This document shows, one piece after another, positions 63,301 through 64,000 of a stretch of DNA of 64,000 bases; positions within the stretch are counted from its first letter, which is position 1; each line of letters starts with the position of its first letter. The notes under the pieces were generated by a model. It saw nothing but the letters and a program-made list of their open reading frames with translations, was not told the DNA's origin and searched no databases. The DNA lies in assembly GCA_963969495.1 (NCBI GenBank), contig OZ018326.1:177857497-177921496 (forward strand), read 5' to 3'. The position numbers and the translations under genes are program-made. This DNA comes from Ceratothoa steindachneri (taxonomy: Eukaryota; Arthropoda; Malacostraca; Isopoda; Cymothoidae).

Positions 63301-63549
63301 GGGTCATTATGGATGAAACGAGCCAAGAACTTTCAGAAGCCAACCAAACCACAGAATTAAAGGCAGTCTCCGGCAGGAGGGAGAGCGGCTCATGACTCAA
63401 TGATTGATAGGCTCCGTGAGTCACTGATTCCCATTCGAGAATAAAAGGATAATTTAGTGCTCTCTATTAACTGGAGTTCGCGGAGGATATAAGGATAATG
63501 AAGTGGAAGCACCGAAGTAAATAAAGACTAAGGGTAAAATATAATTAGG
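60336..63549. other. Long stretch without recognised gene
   Basis: AT-rich, apparently single-copy sequence. Overlapping open frames at 61311-61587 (63 and 79 codons) lie in a slightly GC-richer patch and match nothing that I know. Two AP-1-like sites (TGACTCA near 63393, TGAGTCA near 63417) lie close together but without other promoter signs. Confidence 0.55.
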
Positions 63550-63640
63550 TACATAAGAACATAAGAAAAGAAGGAGAATGCAAAAGACCATTCATGGCCT
63601 ACACTTGGCAGCTCCTGTGAGAAGAAGACCAAGGTAGAAA
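63550..63640 (+). repeat. Interspersed-repeat fragment with ACATAAGAACATAAGAA
   Basis: The motif ACATAAGAACATAAGAA followed by GAATGCAAAAGACC and TTGGCAGCTCC resembles a dispersed repeat that I remember from crustacean sequences and, in another form, from vertebrate CR1 elements. Both the attribution and the borders are uncertain. Confidence 0.45.
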
Positions 63641-64000
63641 AAGAAGCAGTCGATTGCAAGAGCATTTTAAAAAATTAGATAGCGGCGTCAATGAGAACTG
63701 CATGCCCCCAATTTCAAACCTTTCTCTTTATAAAAGTACTCGTATATTATATAAATACACAGTTTGCCTTTATACCTTGGCTTTATAAATAAATAAAATC
63801 ATTGAGTAATAATTTCCAAACTTTGGGACTAATGAGGGATAATTGCTTATTCGATGTTTCCCAGGACGATTCTCAAATCGGATGCAGGTGTTATCTTCGT
63901 AAGCGGCGATTATTTGCTTCTATTCTAATAATTTATGACATTTGTTTTAAAGAGGCGTGAGAAGCCCTAAAACTGGACCACAAGTCAGGTGTGAAGAGAG
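63641..64000. other. Stretch without recognised gene
   Basis: AT-rich sequence to the window end, with nothing recognisable. Confidence 0.55.

Noticed and set aside
63390..63425. AP-1 site pair as an enhancer
   Set aside because: Two 7-base matches without any nearby gene or other signal are weak evidence.

Overview
This is animal nuclear DNA, AT-rich and without any convincing cellular gene. The transposon repertoire points to an invertebrate, probably an arthropod: Ty3/gypsy pol, piggyBac, mariner, a hAT/ZBED-like transposase, a CR1/L2-like LINE, and an uncharacterised protein family with a 'RFHQDI' motif that I know mainly from arthropod genomes. A short repeat near 63.55 kb with the motif ACATAAGAACATAAGAA is also common in animal genomes, and I remember a crustacean version. 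The species cannot be fixed from the sequence. Every protein-like segment seen is a relic broken by stops, frameshifts or deletions.

Layout. 1-2.73 kb: degraded Ty3/gypsy pol, entering from beyond the window. 2.74-5.68 kb: its LTR, which carries an internal 289-bp duplication and is split by a 2.1-kb piggyBac with perfect 15-bp inverted ends and a TTAA duplication. 5.7-6.1 kb: a gag-like stretch directly after the LTR. 8.1-9.1 kb: hAT/ZBED-like pseudogene. 9.3-10.4 kb and 59.3-60.3 kb: two diverged copies of one LTR-like repeat. 11.6-12.0 kb: T-poor tract. 13.7-13.95 kb: inverted pair of tRNA-derived sequences. 18.8-19.4 kb: GC-richer island of unknown origin. 20.0-20.5 kb and 41.7-42.7 kb: two mariner relics. 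22.3-23.8 kb: higher-order tandem array of 408-bp units. 25.9-32.3 kb: a tandem duplication of 3.16 kb with a (TA)n that differs greatly in length between copies. 35.7-37.3, 53.6-54.9 and 58.0-59.2 kb: three solo LTRs of one family, each with TG..CA ends and its own 5-bp target duplication. 38.9-40.4 kb: minus-strand pseudogene of the 'RFHQDI' family. 44.1-44.6 kb: 27-bp minisatellite. 47.3-47.75 kb: long (TA)n next to a foldback hairpin. 48.95-49.46 kb: 37-bp minisatellite. 56.0-56.95 kb: minus-strand LINE reverse-transcriptase relic. The remaining stretches show no recognisable gene.

No set of genes works together as a pathway here. The main content is the history of mobile elements and tandem repeats. 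The best-supported new observations are the solo-LTR family, which has a copy-number-variable 80-bp internal repeat and an AATAAA held inside a conserved palindrome; the nested gypsy/piggyBac insertion; the 3.16-kb duplication; and the 408/308-bp array. I saw no new defence or catalytic system that the sequence would support.
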